Notes under the pieces: model-generated
What the model saw: only the letters and a program-made list of their open reading frames with translations
What the model was told of the DNA's origin: nothing
Database searches by the model: none
Shown here: piece after piece, positions 30,540 through 39,760 of the stretch
How the letters are laid out: each line of letters begins with the position of its first letter
Numbering within the stretch: position 1 is the first letter of the stretch
Source of the DNA: Rubritepida flocculans DSM 14296
Lineage (GTDB): Bacteria; Pseudomonadota; Alphaproteobacteria; Acetobacterales; Acetobacteraceae
Length of the DNA stretch: 64,000 nt
Direction of reading: 5' to 3'
NCBI RefSeq assembly: GCF_000425365.1
Contig: NZ_AUDH01000014.1
Location: 20,042 to 84,041, forward strand
Made by a program: the position numbers and the translations under genes

Positions 30540-31252
30540 AGGAGGTCCAGGCTCTCGTCTTCGACGTGTTCGGCACGGTGGTGGACTGGCGCAGCGGCGT
30601 GGCGCGCTGGCTCGGCCCCTTCCTCGCCGCGCATGGCCGGGGCGATCTCGACCCCTTCGCGCTCGCCGACGCCTGGCGCCGGCGCTACCAGCCCGCGATG
30701 GAGGAGGTGCGCTCGGGCCGCCGCCCCTTCACGCGGCTCGACGTGCTGCACCGGGAAAATCTCGAGCTGGTGCTGCGCGAGCACGGGATGGACCCCGGGC
30801 GCATGGCCGAGGCCGATCTCGATGATCTCAACCGCGCCTGGCACCGGCTCGACCCCTGGCCCGATGTGCTGCTCGGCCTGCACCGGTTGAAGCGGCGCTT
30901 CTTCATCGCGCCGCTCTCCAACGGCAACATCCTGCTGCTGGCGAACATGGCCAAGCGCGCCGGCCTGCCCTGGGACGCGATCCTGGGCGCGGAGCCCGTG
31001 CGGGCCTACAAGCCGCAGCCCGAGGCCTATCTGCGCACGGCGGACATCCTCGCCCTGCCGCCGGGGCGCCTCTGCCTCGTCGCCGCGCACAACGGGGATC
31101 TGGCGGCGGCCCGCGCCGCGGGGCTCGCCACCGCCTTCATCCCGCGCCCCACCGAGCACGGGCCGGGGCAGAAGATCGACCTCGCGCCCGAACAGGCATG
31201 GGACTGGGTGGCGGAGGATTTCGTGGATCTCGCGGCGCAGCTCGGGGCGTGA
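30536..31252 (+). CDS. Haloacid dehalogenase type II-like HAD hydrolase
   Basis: A 238-residue HAD-superfamily enzyme. The nucleophile Asp is in VFDVFGTVVDWR, motif II is LSNGNI, and motif III Lys and the acidic loop appear as RAYKPQPEAY and VAAHNGDLAAA. The FGTVVDWR and WHRLDPWPDV segments follow 2-haloacid dehalogenase type II, which hydrolyses 2-haloacids to 2-hydroxyacids, although many such proteins have other phosphatase-like substrates. Coupled to the upstream lyase by ATGA. Its TGA abuts repeat copy A4. Confidence 0.83.
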   Translation: MKEVQALVFDVFGTVVDWRSGVARWLGPFLAAHGRGDLDPFALADAWRRRYQPAMEEVRSGRRPFTRLDVLHRENLELVLREHGMDPGRMAEADLDDLNRAWHRLDPWPDVLLGLHRLKRRFFIAPLSNGNILLLANMAKRAGLPWDAILGAEPVRAYKPQPEAYLRTADILALPPGRLCLVAAHNGDLAAARAAGLATAFIPRPTEHGPGQKIDLAPEQAWDWVAEDFVDLAAQLGA

Positions 31253-31339
31253 TCATGCCAGCGGTCGCCGGCATGGCTTTGTCCCGGCGCAGCGCCGCCC
31301 GGCGACACATACGGTCGGCATGCCATGCCGACCGTATCA
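31253..31339 (-). repeat. Family A palindromic intergenic element, copy A4 (short form)
   Basis: Read on the minus strand it begins TGATACGGTCGGCATG at 31339, has one central base and the complementary arm, then a shortened middle with its own inverted repeat (GGCGGCGCTGCGCC-type) and ends with GCTGGCATGA next to the HAD stop. It lies between convergent genes, and its terminal TGA is the stop codon of the phosphatase gene. Confidence 0.88.
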
Positions 31340-31966
31340 CTCCCGCCGCAGCACCTTGTCGGTGAACCAGGAGGCGACCGGGCGCGGGCGGAAGGCGGCG
31401 CGCAGCGCCTGCTCGTCGTACTCGCGCGAGAGCCACTCCTCGAAGGAAAGGCCGCGCGCCTCCGCCTCGGCATAGGCGGCGAAGAAGGCGTCGAGGATGC
31501 CGGTCTTGGCCGCGGCGACATGGCCGTAGCGCAGCGAGAGCTCTTCCGCCGCCCGCGCCGCGCCCTGGCCCTCGATGAGCCGCCACACCCCCGCCGCCAG
31601 CCCGGTGCGGTCCGCGCCCGATTTGCAGTGGATCAGGATGGGCTCGGGCAGGCTGCGGTAGAGGTGGATCAGCCGCCGCAGACGTTCCTTGTGCGGCGCG
31701 CCGCGGCTCTCGAAGGGCTGGTCGGCATGGGCGAGGCCGAGGGCGGCGGCCGCCTCTCGCCCGAGCGAATCGGCGCCGCAGCCCGCGCGCTGGCCGCGCA
31801 GATTGATCACGCTGCGGATGCCGAAGCGCCGCACCGCCTGTTCGAGCTGCCAGGGCAGGGGGTGGTTGGAGCGATAGAGCCGCCCATGCTCCACCACCCC
31901 CCAGTTGCGCCAGGGAATGCGCAGCAGCGCGTGGTCCACCAGAAGCGCGTTGAGCCAGCGGGACAT
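31337..31966 (-). CDS. Dual-specificity/tyrosine phosphatase-like protein
   Basis: A 209-residue cysteine-dependent phosphatase. The P-loop CX5R motif is HCKSGADRTG (Cys114, Arg120). VINLRGQ and the preceding GRLYRSNHPLPWQLE match the bacterial tyrosine phosphatase family PF13350/DSP-like region. It would dephosphorylate a protein or lipid phosphate in the cytoplasm; there is no signal peptide. Its stop codon lies inside repeat copy A4. The upstream gene on the same strand, a Bug receptor, ends 12 bases before its start. Confidence 0.85.
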   Translation of the reverse strand: MSRWLNALLVDHALLRIPWRNWGVVEHGRLYRSNHPLPWQLEQAVRRFGIRSVINLRGQRAGCGADSLGREAAAALGLAHADQPFESRGAPHKERLRRLIHLYRSLPEPILIHCKSGADRTGLAAGVWRLIEGQGAARAAEELSLRYGHVAAAKTGILDAFFAAYAEAEARGLSFEEWLSREYDEQALRAAFRPRPVASWFTDKVLRRE

Positions 31967-31978
31967 GCCCGCCTGTTA

Positions 31979-32953
31979 CTACTCCAGCCGCGCGCCGGAA
32001 ATCCGCACCATTTCCTGCCAGAGCGGGCGCTCGCGCCGCGCGCGCTCCCACACCCCGTCGGGGGCGGAGGAGATGGCGCGCGCCCCGGTCCGCAGGAAGC
32101 GCTCCTGCGTGGCCGGCTCGGCCGCGATCTGCTGCATCAGCGCGCTCGCACGCTGCACGATGGGCTGCGGCACCCCGGCGGGGAAGCTGAAGGCGCACCA
32201 GGACTGGACGTTGAAGTTCTCCACCCCGGCCTCGGCCATGGTGGGCACATCGGGCAGGGCCGGGTGGCGCTCAGCGCTGGTGACCGCCAGCGCGCGCATC
32301 CGCCCCTCCTGCACCACGGGCACATAGCTCGCGAGATTGTCTATGGCGAAGCTCACATCCCCCGAGAGCATGGCCGGGATGGTCTGGGCCGCGCCGCGGA
32401 AGGGGATGTGCGTGGCGTCGAGGTTGTGCCGCGCGGCGAAGAGCGCGCCCGAGAGGTGCGGCGTGGTGCCGATGCCCGGCGAGCCGTAGGAGACGCCCTG
32501 CCGCCGCGCCCGCGCCCACTCCACGAACTCGCGCACATTGCGCGAGGGGTTGTGCGCAGCGGGCACCACCAGCACGTTCGGCAACTCCCAGTGCAGCGAG
32601 ATGGGCTGGAAGTCGCGGTCCGGGTTGAAGGGCAGGCGCTCGTAGAGGAACATCGCGATGGCCCAGACCGTGAGCGTCAGCGGGCCCATGGTGTAGCCGT
32701 CGGGCGTGGCCTTCGCGATGGCGTCCGCGCCGATGTTGCCGCCCGCGCCGGGGCGGTTCTCCACCGGGAATGACTGGCCGGTGACGGCCTGCAGCCGCTC
32801 GCAGAGAATGCGGCAGAGCACGTCGGTGCTGCCGCCCGGCGGCCAGGGGACGATCACGCGCACCGGGCGGTCGGGCCATTGCGGCTGGGCGAGGGCCGGG
32901 GCGGCGAGGGGGCTGAGCAGGCCGGCGGCGAGCAGGGTGCGGCGGTGGGTCAT
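31979..32953 (-). CDS. Bug-family periplasmic substrate-binding protein 2
   Basis: A 324-residue second Bug receptor with an N-terminal signal peptide (cut after APALAQ, residue 23) and the family blocks WPDRPVRVIVPWPPGGSTDVLCR, VENRPGAGGNIGADAIAKA, YGSPGIGTTPHLSGALF and the hinge HIPFRGAAQTIPAMLSGDVSF. ATG 32953 has a GGAGG Shine-Dalgarno a few bases upstream. It differs clearly from the first Bug protein at 28674 and again has no TctA/TctB partner in the window. The phosphatase gene follows at 12 bases and may be co-transcribed. Confidence 0.9.
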   Translation of the reverse strand: MTHRRTLLAAGLLSPLAAPALAQPQWPDRPVRVIVPWPPGGSTDVLCRILCERLQAVTGQSFPVENRPGAGGNIGADAIAKATPDGYTMGPLTLTVWAIAMFLYERLPFNPDRDFQPISLHWELPNVLVVPAAHNPSRNVREFVEWARARRQGVSYGSPGIGTTPHLSGALFAARHNLDATHIPFRGAAQTIPAMLSGDVSFAIDNLASYVPVVQEGRMRALAVTSAERHPALPDVPTMAEAGVENFNVQSWCAFSFPAGVPQPIVQRASALMQQIAAEPATQERFLRTGARAISSAPDGVWERARRERPLWQEMVRISGARLE

Positions 32954-33102
32954 TCTCGGTTCCTCCCGTTCGGCGGGGAGGATGCGGCGGTCTCGGCCGT
33001 TCAACAACCCGGCATTAAGGGCTGTGCCATGAAAATGCCCCGGGCCCGGCGCGAAACCGCCCCGACGGGCGGCGAGAAACGGGCCGAACAGGGGTGCCGG
33101 CC

Positions 33103-33192
33103 ATGCTCGTTCGATTCCTCCGCCGCTTCCGCCACTGGCTCCGCTACCGGCCGGAGCGCCGCTACATGCGCGGCGGGCGCGGGATGGCGTGA
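33103..33192 (+). CDS. Possible 29-residue Arg-rich small protein
   Basis: A short frame starting MLVRFLRRFRHWLRYRPE contains ten arginines and several aromatic residues, giving an amphipathic, membrane-active-looking helix. Third codon positions are almost all G or C like the neighbours. A weak AGGGG lies about eight bases before the ATG. It ends at the boundary of the convergent hemF stop. No family is recognised; it may be chance in a GC-rich region. Confidence 0.3.
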   Translation: MLVRFLRRFRHWLRYRPERRYMRGGRGMA

Positions 33193-33193
33193 A

Positions 33194-34084
33194 TCACCAC
33201 GCCGCCTCGGGCGGCAGCGACATCAGAATCGCCTCCACATTCCCGCCCGTCCTGAGGCCGAAGATCGTGCCGCGGTCGTGCAGGAGGTTGAACTCCACAT
33301 AGCGCCCGCGGCGGCGGAGCTGGTGCTGGCGCTCGGCCTCCGTCCAGGGCTCGTGCATGCGCCGGCGCAGGATGGCCGGATAGACCTCGAGGAAGGCGAG
33401 TCCGACATCCCGGGTGAAGGCGAAATCGGCCTCCGCCCCCTTGCCGGGCGTGCGATCGCCCAGCCAGTCGTAGAAGATGCCGCCGAGGCCCCGCGTCTCG
33501 CCCCGGTGCGGCAGGTAGAAATACTCGTCGCACCACTGCTTGAAGCGCGGGTAGTAGCCCGGGTCGTGCCGGTCGCAGGCGGCCTTGTAGGCGGCGTGGA
33601 AGTCGGCCGCGTCCTCTCTCGCCTCGGGGCTGTCCAGATCCATCGGGGTGATGTCCCCGCCGCCGCCGAACCAGGCGCGGGTGGTGAGGATGAACCGCGT
33701 GTTCATGTGCGCCGTGGGCGCGCGGGGCGAGCGCGGGTGCGCCACCAGCGAAATCCCGGTGGCGAGGAAGCGCGGATCCTCCTCCGCGCCCGGGATCTGC
33801 TTGCGGAAATCCGGGCTGAACTCGCCCCACACGGTGGAGACGTTCACCCCCACCTTCTCGAGCACCCGCCCGCGCATCAGCCCCATCACGCCGCCGCCGC
33901 CCTCGGCCCTGGTCCAGGGGGTGAAGGTGAAGCGGCCGGGAGGCAGATGGGCGTGCGGGCCCTCGGCCAGAGCGTCCTCCACCGCCTCGAAGGCGGCGCA
34001 GAGCCTGTCGCGCAGGGATTCGAACCAGAGGCGGGCGGGCTCCGCCAGCGGGTGGGTCGGCGGGCTGGGTGCGGATTCGGTCAT
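33194..34084 (-). CDS. hemF: Oxygen-dependent coproporphyrinogen III oxidase HemF
   Basis: A 296-residue enzyme that decarboxylates two propionates of coproporphyrinogen III in aerobic haem synthesis. It carries [13 protein letters not shown], the [10 protein letters not shown] strand, [38 protein letters not shown] and [18 protein letters not shown], which are the family's conserved blocks and active site. Length is normal. The start ATG at 34084 faces the petA promoter region. The presence of HemF implies aerobic growth. Confidence 0.95.
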   Translation of the reverse strand: MTESAPSPPTHPLAEPARLWFESLRDRLCAAFEAVEDALAEGPHAHLPPGRFTFTPWTRAEGGGGVMGLMRGRVLEKVGVNVSTVWGEFSPDFRKQIPGAEEDPRFLATGISLVAHPRSPRAPTAHMNTRFILTTRAWFGGGGDITPMDLDSPEAREDAADFHAAYKAACDRHDPGYYPRFKQWCDEYFYLPHRGETRGLGGIFYDWLGDRTPGKGAEADFAFTRDVGLAFLEVYPAILRRRMHEPWTEAERQHQLRRRGRYVEFNLLHDRGTIFGLRTGGNVEAILMSLPPEAAW

Positions 34085-34265
34085 GGCGGCAGCCTAGCAC
34101 CGTAGGCGCGGAATCCATGTTCCGCGCCCGGGCGGACGGTTGCCACTTCCCGGCAGCCTCCCTAATACGCCACAGGCGCGACGGAGAGGCGCGGGCCGAG
34201 GCCTGCGCGCCGACCCGGAACGGAAGGCGAATGCCCCCATGGGGGGCGACATCGAGGTGATCGCG

Positions 34266-34829
34266 ATGGCGGAGATGGTGACGGCGCAGGGCGCTTCGCA
34301 AGGGGCCGGGCAGCCGGAGGCGACGAAGCGGGACTTCCTGAAGCTGACGACGACGGCCTTCGCCGCGGTGGGGGTGGGGGCCATCGTCTGGCCCTTCATC
34401 GCCTCGATGAACCCGGCGCGCGACGTGCTGGCGCTGGCCAGCACCGAGCTCGACCTCTCGCCCATCGCGGTCGGCCAGTCGGTGACGGTGATGTGGCGCG
34501 GCAAGCCCGTCTTCGTGCGCCACCGCACGCCCGAGCAGATCGCCGCCGCCCGCGCCGTGCCGCTGTCGGAGCTGAAGGATCCCGCCACCGACGAGAGCCG
34601 CGCGCCGCGGCCCGAATGGCTGGTGATGATCGGCGTCTGCACGCATCTGGGCTGCGTGCCGCTCGGCCAGAAGCCGACCGACCCGACGGGCGATTTCAAC
34701 GGCTGGTTCTGCCCCTGCCATGGCAGCCACTACGACACCTCGGGGCGCATCCGGCGCGGCCCCGCGCCCTCGAACCTCGAAATCCCGCCCTACAGCTTCA
34801 TGAGCCCCACCCAGATCCGCATTGGCTGA
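34266..34829 (+). CDS. petA: Ubiquinol-cytochrome c reductase iron-sulfur (Rieske) subunit
   Basis: A 187-residue Rieske protein of the bc1 complex. The N-terminal membrane anchor has the Tat-like KRDFLKL start followed by [18 protein letters not shown]. The 2Fe-2S ligands lie in CTHLGC and CPCHGSHYD. The start at ATG 34266 is favoured by homology; ATG 34239 is an in-frame alternative with a GGAAGG upstream. It carries electrons from ubiquinol to cytochrome c1. It is followed by petB and petC in the usual order. Confidence 0.93.
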   Translation: MAEMVTAQGASQGAGQPEATKRDFLKLTTTAFAAVGVGAIVWPFIASMNPARDVLALASTELDLSPIAVGQSVTVMWRGKPVFVRHRTPEQIAAARAVPLSELKDPATDESRAPRPEWLVMIGVCTHLGCVPLGQKPTDPTGDFNGWFCPCHGSHYDTSGRIRRGPAPSNLEIPPYSFMSPTQIRIG

Positions 34830-34893
34830 GGGCGCGCGGGCGGCGGGTATGGTCCCGCCCCGCCCGGCCCCACCCGATCAGAGGACGAGCACC

Positions 34894-36180
34894 ATGGCCA
34901 TCGGCCTGCACGACAGCCCGTTCAAGAACCCCGTGATCCGCTGGGTGGACCAGCGGCTGCCGGTGTTCACGATGATGCAGAAGGAGTACGGGACGTTCCC
35001 CACGCCCCGGAACTTCAACTATTTCTGGAATTTCGGCGCGCTGGCCATGATCAACCTGCTGATCATGATCGCCACCGGCGTGTTTCTCTCCATGCACTAC
35101 ACGGCGCACACCGCCTACGCCTTCGACAGCGTGGAGCGGATCATGCGCGACGTGAACTACGGCTGGCTGATCCGCTACGTGCACATGAACGGCGCCTCGA
35201 TGTTCTTCATCGTGGTGTACATCCACATCTGGCGCGGCCTCTACTACGGCTCCTACAAGGCGCCGCGCGAGCTGCTGTGGATGCTGGGCGTCGTCATCTT
35301 CCTGCTGATGATGGCCACCGCCTTCATGGGCTATGTGCTGCCCTGGGGGCAGATGTCCTTCTGGGGCGCCACGGTCATCACCAACCTGTTCAGCGCCATC
35401 CCGCTGGTGGGGCATGACATCGTGATCTGGCTTTGGGGCGGCTTCAGCGTGGACAACCCCACGCTCAACCGCTTCTTCTCGCTGCACTATCTGCTGCCCT
35501 TCGTGATCGTGGGCGTGGTGTTCCTGCACGTCGCCGCGCTGCACATCACCGGCTCCAACAACCCGCTCGGCATCGAGCCCAAGGGCCCGCAGGACACGCT
35601 GCCTTTCCACCCCTACTACACCATCAAGGACAGCGTGGGCATGGTGGCCTATTTTGCCGTCTTCGCCTTCCTGGTCTTCTTCATGCCCAACTATCTGGGC
35701 CATCCGGACAACTACATCCCGGCCAACCCGCTCTCCACGCCCGCGCACATCGTGCCCGAGTGGTATTTCCTGCCCTTCTACGCGATCCTGCGCGCGGTGC
35801 CGGACAAGCTGGGCGGCGTGGTGCTGATGTTCGGCTCCATCGCCATCCTCTTCGTGCTGCCCTGGCTCGACACCTCCAAGGTGCGCTCCATGCGCTTCCG
35901 GCCCATCGCGCGCATCTTCCTGCTGCTCTGGACGATCAACTTCTTCGTCCTGATGTGGGTGGGGGCGAAGCCGGCCGAGGGGCACTATGTGCTCATCGCG
36001 CAGATCGCGACGGTGATCTATTTCGCCTATTTCCTCGTGGTGCTGCCCGCCCTCGGCCGCCTCGAGAAGCCGCTGCCGCTGCCCGAGAGCATCGCCCGCG
36101 CGGTGCTGGGGCCGAACGCGACCCTGGGCGGCGGGCCCGTGCCCGGCGCCGTCGCCGCCAAGCCGATGGACAAGGCCTGA
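34894..36180 (+). CDS. petB: Cytochrome b of the bc1 complex
   Basis: A 428-residue cytochrome b with eight membrane helices. The haem-ligating His pairs lie in [19 protein letters not shown] and in [15 protein letters not shown]. The quinol-site PEWY motif is present ([11 protein letters not shown]). The protein is cytochrome b of the full-length proteobacterial type, not split. It carries both quinone sites and passes electrons across the membrane. ATG 34894 has AGAGGA upstream; petC starts five bases after its stop. Confidence 0.96.
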   Translation: MAIGLHDSPFKNPVIRWVDQRLPVFTMMQKEYGTFPTPRNFNYFWNFGALAMINLLIMIATGVFLSMHYTAHTAYAFDSVERIMRDVNYGWLIRYVHMNGASMFFIVVYIHIWRGLYYGSYKAPRELLWMLGVVIFLLMMATAFMGYVLPWGQMSFWGATVITNLFSAIPLVGHDIVIWLWGGFSVDNPTLNRFFSLHYLLPFVIVGVVFLHVAALHITGSNNPLGIEPKGPQDTLPFHPYYTIKDSVGMVAYFAVFAFLVFFMPNYLGHPDNYIPANPLSTPAHIVPEWYFLPFYAILRAVPDKLGGVVLMFGSIAILFVLPWLDTSKVRSMRFRPIARIFLLLWTINFFVLMWVGAKPAEGHYVLIAQIATVIYFAYFLVVLPALGRLEKPLPLPESIARAVLGPNATLGGGPVPGAVAAKPMDKA

Positions 36181-36184
36181 TCCG

Positions 36185-36946
36185 ATGCGTGTGATCCGCT
36201 CCCTCGCCCTCGCCGCCTCGCTGCTCGCCGCCGGCCCCGCCCTGGCCGCGGGCAGCGCGCCCACCCCGCCGGACGCGCGCTTCGGCTTCGCGGGCCTTTT
36301 CGGCACCTTCGACCGCGGCGCGCTGCAGCGCGGCTTCCAGGTGTACAAGGAGGTCTGCGCCGCCTGCCACGCCATGCGCCAGCTCTCCTACCGCAACCTG
36401 CTGGAGATCGGCCTCTCCGAGGCCCAGGTGCGCGAGATCGCGGCGCAGTTCCAGGTGACCGACGGCCCCAATGACGAGGGCCAGATGTTCGAGCGGCCCG
36501 CCCGCCTCTCGGACCGCTTCCGCCGCCCCTTCCCGAACGAGCAGGCCGCGCGCGCCGCCAACAACGGCGCCTATCCGCCCGATCTCTCGGTGATCGTGAA
36601 GGCCCGTCCGGACGGGGCGAACTACATCGCCGCGCTGCTCACCGGCTATGTGGACCCGCCGCCGGGCGTGGAGGTGATGGAGGGCATGCACTACAACGCC
36701 TGGTTCCCGGGCCATCAGATCGCCATGCCGAACATCCTCAACCCGGATGGAGTGGAGTATGCCGACGGCACCCCGGCGACGGTGGAGCAGCAGGCGCGCG
36801 ACGTGACGACCTTCCTCGCCTGGGCGGCGGAGCCGGAGCTCGAGCAGCGCCGCCGCATGGGCGTGCAGGTGCTGATCTTCCTCGCCATCCTGGGCGGCCT
36901 CGTCTATGCGACGAAGCGCAAGGTCTGGGCCGACGTGAAGCACTGA
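36185..36946 (+). CDS. petC: Cytochrome c1 of the bc1 complex
   Basis: A 253-residue periplasmic cytochrome anchored at its C-terminus. A signal peptide ends near PALAAG (residue 21-22). The haem motif is CAACH, and the distal Met is probably in AMPNIL. The C-terminal membrane helix is VQVLIFLAILGGLVYAT. It hands electrons from the Rieske protein to soluble cytochrome c. Last gene of petABC; a strong hairpin follows. Confidence 0.95.
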   Translation: MRVIRSLALAASLLAAGPALAAGSAPTPPDARFGFAGLFGTFDRGALQRGFQVYKEVCAACHAMRQLSYRNLLEIGLSEAQVREIAAQFQVTDGPNDEGQMFERPARLSDRFRRPFPNEQAARAANNGAYPPDLSVIVKARPDGANYIAALLTGYVDPPPGVEVMEGMHYNAWFPGHQIAMPNILNPDGVEYADGTPATVEQQARDVTTFLAWAAEPELEQRRRMGVQVLIFLAILGGLVYATKRKVWADVKH

Positions 36947-36950
36947 GAGT

Positions 36951-37002
36951 CCGGGCGGTGATGCGGGGCGTATCGAACGCGCCCCGGCGTCACCGCCACC
37001 CG
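36951..37002. terminator. Bidirectional hairpin between petC and the CurA-like gene
   Basis: The whole gap between two convergent stop codons can fold. CGGTGATGCGGGGCG pairs, with a two-base bulge, to CGCGCCCCGGCGTCACCG around the loop TATCGAA, and flanking CCGGG/CCCGG extend it. It can form equally from either strand, so it likely ends transcription of both genes, although no T-run is visible. Confidence 0.6.
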
Positions 37003-37004
37003 GA

Positions 37005-38027
37005 TCAGTCCACCCGCACCAGCAGCTTGCCGAAATTCTCGCCCCGCAGCAGGCCGATGAAGGCGCGCGGGGCGTTGCGCAGCCCCTCCACCACATCCTC
37101 GCGCCAGCGCATCCGCCCCGCGGCGATGAGCGGGCGCATCTCGGCGAGGAAGGCGTCGTAGCGCCCCCAGCCCGTGTCGCTGACGATGAAGCCCTGGATG
37201 CGCAGCCGCTTGCGCACCACGGGCCCGAGGTTGGGCCCGGGCGGCGCGCCCGCCGCATCCGCGCCGGGGGCGATGTTGTACTGCGCGATCATCCCGCACA
37301 TCACCATGCGTCCGAAATCGCGCAGCCGCGGGAACACCGCCGCCTGCACGGGCCCGCCCACATTCTCCCAGTACACGTCCACCCCCTCGGGGCAGGCGGC
37401 GTCGAGCTGCGCCTCGAGCGGCCGGCGGTGGTCGAGGCAGGCGTCGAAGCCGAGTTCCTCCGTCACGAAGGCGCATTTCGCAGGCCCGCCCGCGATGCCG
37501 ATGACGTGCGCGCCCCGCGCCTTGGCGAGCTGCCCCACCACCTGGCCCACCGCGCCCGAGGCGGCGCTGACCACCACCGTCTCGCCCGGCTTGGGCTGGC
37601 CGATGTCCTCGAGCCCCACCCAGGCGGTGAGCCCGGGCATGCCGAGCACGCCGAGCCAGGCCGGCAGCGGCGCCAGCGTCGCGTCCACCTTCCGCAGCCG
37701 CGCGCCCTCCACCAGGCAGAGGCGCTGCCAGCCCCGCCCGCCGGCCACGAGATCGCCGGGCGCGAAGCGCGGATCCTGGGAGGCGAGCACCTCGCCCGCC
37801 GTCTCGCCCTCCATCACCTCGCCGAGCTCCACGGGCTTCGCGTAGCTCTTGGCCGCGCTCATCCGCCCGCGCATGTAGGGGTCGAGGGAGAGGAAGCGCG
37901 CGCGCACCAGCACCTGGCCCGGGCCGGGGGCGGGGGGCGGCGGGGCCTCGGCGATCTCGAAATCCTCCGGGCCGGGCTCGCCCTCGGGGCGGCGGCGCAG
38001 CCGCACCTGCAGGTTGGTCTCGCTCAT
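37005..38027 (-). CDS. NADP-dependent medium-chain oxidoreductase, CurA/prostaglandin reductase-like
   Basis: A 340-residue zinc-independent MDR enzyme. LSLDPYMRGRMSAAKSY at 45-65 and MPGLTAWVGLEDIGQPKPGETV are typical of the leukotriene B4 dehydrogenase/curcumin reductase group. The NADP Rossmann motif is AASGAVGQVVGQLAK. NPGG-type zinc ligands are absent, as expected. It reduces the double bond of alpha,beta-unsaturated ketones. Its ATG overlaps the aroKB stop (ATGA), so it is the second gene of that operon, an unusual partner for shikimate genes. Confidence 0.88.
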   Translation of the reverse strand: MSETNLQVRLRRRPEGEPGPEDFEIAEAPPPPAPGPGQVLVRARFLSLDPYMRGRMSAAKSYAKPVELGEVMEGETAGEVLASQDPRFAPGDLVAGGRGWQRLCLVEGARLRKVDATLAPLPAWLGVLGMPGLTAWVGLEDIGQPKPGETVVVSAASGAVGQVVGQLAKARGAHVIGIAGGPAKCAFVTEELGFDACLDHRRPLEAQLDAACPEGVDVYWENVGGPVQAAVFPRLRDFGRMVMCGMIAQYNIAPGADAAGAPPGPNLGPVVRKRLRIQGFIVSDTGWGRYDAFLAEMRPLIAAGRMRWREDVVEGLRNAPRAFIGLLRGENFGKLLVRVD

Positions 38028-39703
38028 GGCTCGCACCCCTCCTCCTGCAGAAGGGCGCGCACCGTCGCCTCCTGCACGCCCGATTCCGTGAAGGCCTCGC
38101 CGGGGCCGCGCAGCAGCACGAAGCGCATCGCCCCCTCGCGCGCCTTCTTGTCGGCCTTCATCCGCGCGATCAGCCGCTCGGCCGAGAAGCGCCGCGGCAG
38201 GGCGGCGATGCGCGGGGGCAGCCCCACCTCGCGCAGATGCTCGCGCACGCGCCCGGGCAGCTCCTGGCTGCACAGGCCGAGCCGCGCCGAGAGCTCGGCG
38301 GCGAGGCCGAGGCCGATGGCCACCGCCTCGCCATGCAGCAGCTCGCCCGAATAGCCGCACTCCGCCTCCAGCGCATGGCCGAAGGTGTGGCCGAGATTGA
38401 GCAGGGCGCGCCCGCCCTCGGGCTGGGTCTCGAACTCGTCCTCGGCGACGATGCCGGCCTTGAGCCGGCAGGATTCCAGCACGGCATGGGCGAGCGGCCC
38501 CGCCTCGCCGCGCATGGCGGCGGGGCCTTCGGCCTCGCACCACTCCCACAGCGGGCCCTGCAGCAGCCCGTGCTTGGCCACCTCCGCCCAGCCCGCCCGC
38601 AGCTCCCGACCGGGCAGGGTGGCGAGGGCGGCGGTGTCGGCCAGCACGAGCCTGGGCTGGTGGAAGGCGCCGAGCAGATTCTTCCCCTGCGCGGTGTTGA
38701 TGCCCGTCTTGCCGCCCACGCTGCTGTCCACCTGCGCGAGCAGGGTGGTGGGGCATTGCACGAAAGGCAGGCCGCGCAGCACCGTGGCCGCGACGAAGCC
38801 CGCAAGATCGCCCACCACGCCGCCGCCCAGCGCCACCACCACCGTCCGCCGGTCCGGCCGGGCGGCGAGGACGGCCTCGGCCACGCGCCCGTATTCCTCG
38901 AGGCTCTTGCTCGCCTCGCCCGGCGGCACAAGCACCTCCGCCAGGACGGCGAAGCCGCCCTCCGCGAGTCCCTCGCGCAGCGCGGGCAGATGCAGCGGCG
39001 CCACCTGCGCGTCGGAGACGACGACGGCGCGCCGCCCCTCCAGCCGCTGCGCCATCTCCGCGCCTGCGCGGCGCAGCAGCCCCGGGCCGATCAGCACGTC
39101 ATAGGCGCCGCGGGCGAGGTCCACCCGCAGCCGCGCGGGCGGGCGATGGGCCAGCACCGCCTCGGCCACGCGGCGGGTGGTGGCCTCGGGGCTTTCGTCC
39201 GAACAGTTCACGATCAGGTCGGCCTCCGCATAGGACGGGTGGCGCTGGGCCATCAGGCGTTCCAGCACCTCGCGCGGGTCGGCATTCTGGAACATGGGCC
39301 GGTGCTCGCGCCCCGCCACGCGGCGCAGCAGCACGGGCAGCCGGCACTTGAGCCAGACCGAGAGCGCGCCCGATTCGCGCACCGCCGCCCGGGTGCGCGC
39401 ATCCGCCCAGGCGCCGCCGCCGGTGGCGAGCACCACCGGGCCGCCCTCCGCGCGCAGCAGGCGCGCGATGACGCGCCGCTCGCCCTCGCGGAAATACGCC
39501 TCGCCATAGCGGGCGAAGATGTCCGCGATGGGAATGCCCGCGGCGGCCTCGATCTCCGCGTCCGCATCCAGGAAGGGCAGGTTCCAGCGCGCCGCGAGCC
39601 GCCGGCCGATGGAGGATTTGCCGCAGCCCGGCATGCCGACGAGCACGACGCTCCGGGTGGGGGCGGCCGGTGCTTCGGCCGATTCGACGAGGTTGCGTGA
39701 CAC
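38024..39703 (-). CDS. aroKB: Fused shikimate kinase / 3-dehydroquinate synthase
   Basis: One uninterrupted 559-residue frame joins two shikimate pathway enzymes. The N-terminal part (to about residue 190) is shikimate kinase: Walker A GMPGCGKS (23-30), FLDADAEIE, FREGERRV and VLATGGGAW. The rest is 3-dehydroquinate synthase: VVALGGGVVGDLAGFVAATV, VDSSVGGKTGIN, HGLLQGP and LNLGHTFGHALE with zinc ligands. It makes dehydroquinate and later phosphorylates shikimate. The start is a GTG at 39703 (39721 is possible). A separate aroK and aroB is commoner; joined forms are known in some bacteria. Confidence 0.93.
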   Translation of the reverse strand: MSRNLVESAEAPAAPTRSVVLVGMPGCGKSSIGRRLAARWNLPFLDADAEIEAAAGIPIADIFARYGEAYFREGERRVIARLLRAEGGPVVLATGGGAWADARTRAAVRESGALSVWLKCRLPVLLRRVAGREHRPMFQNADPREVLERLMAQRHPSYAEADLIVNCSDESPEATTRRVAEAVLAHRPPARLRVDLARGAYDVLIGPGLLRRAGAEMAQRLEGRRAVVVSDAQVAPLHLPALREGLAEGGFAVLAEVLVPPGEASKSLEEYGRVAEAVLAARPDRRTVVVALGGGVVGDLAGFVAATVLRGLPFVQCPTTLLAQVDSSVGGKTGINTAQGKNLLGAFHQPRLVLADTAALATLPGRELRAGWAEVAKHGLLQGPLWEWCEAEGPAAMRGEAGPLAHAVLESCRLKAGIVAEDEFETQPEGGRALLNLGHTFGHALEAECGYSGELLHGEAVAIGLGLAAELSARLGLCSQELPGRVREHLREVGLPPRIAALPRRFSAERLIARMKADKKAREGAMRFVLLRGPGEAFTESGVQEATVRALLQEEGCEP

Positions 39704-39760
39704 GGCGACGATAGGTAGCACAGGGCCCCGACCGCGCGAGGGGATGCCCCGACACCCGCC

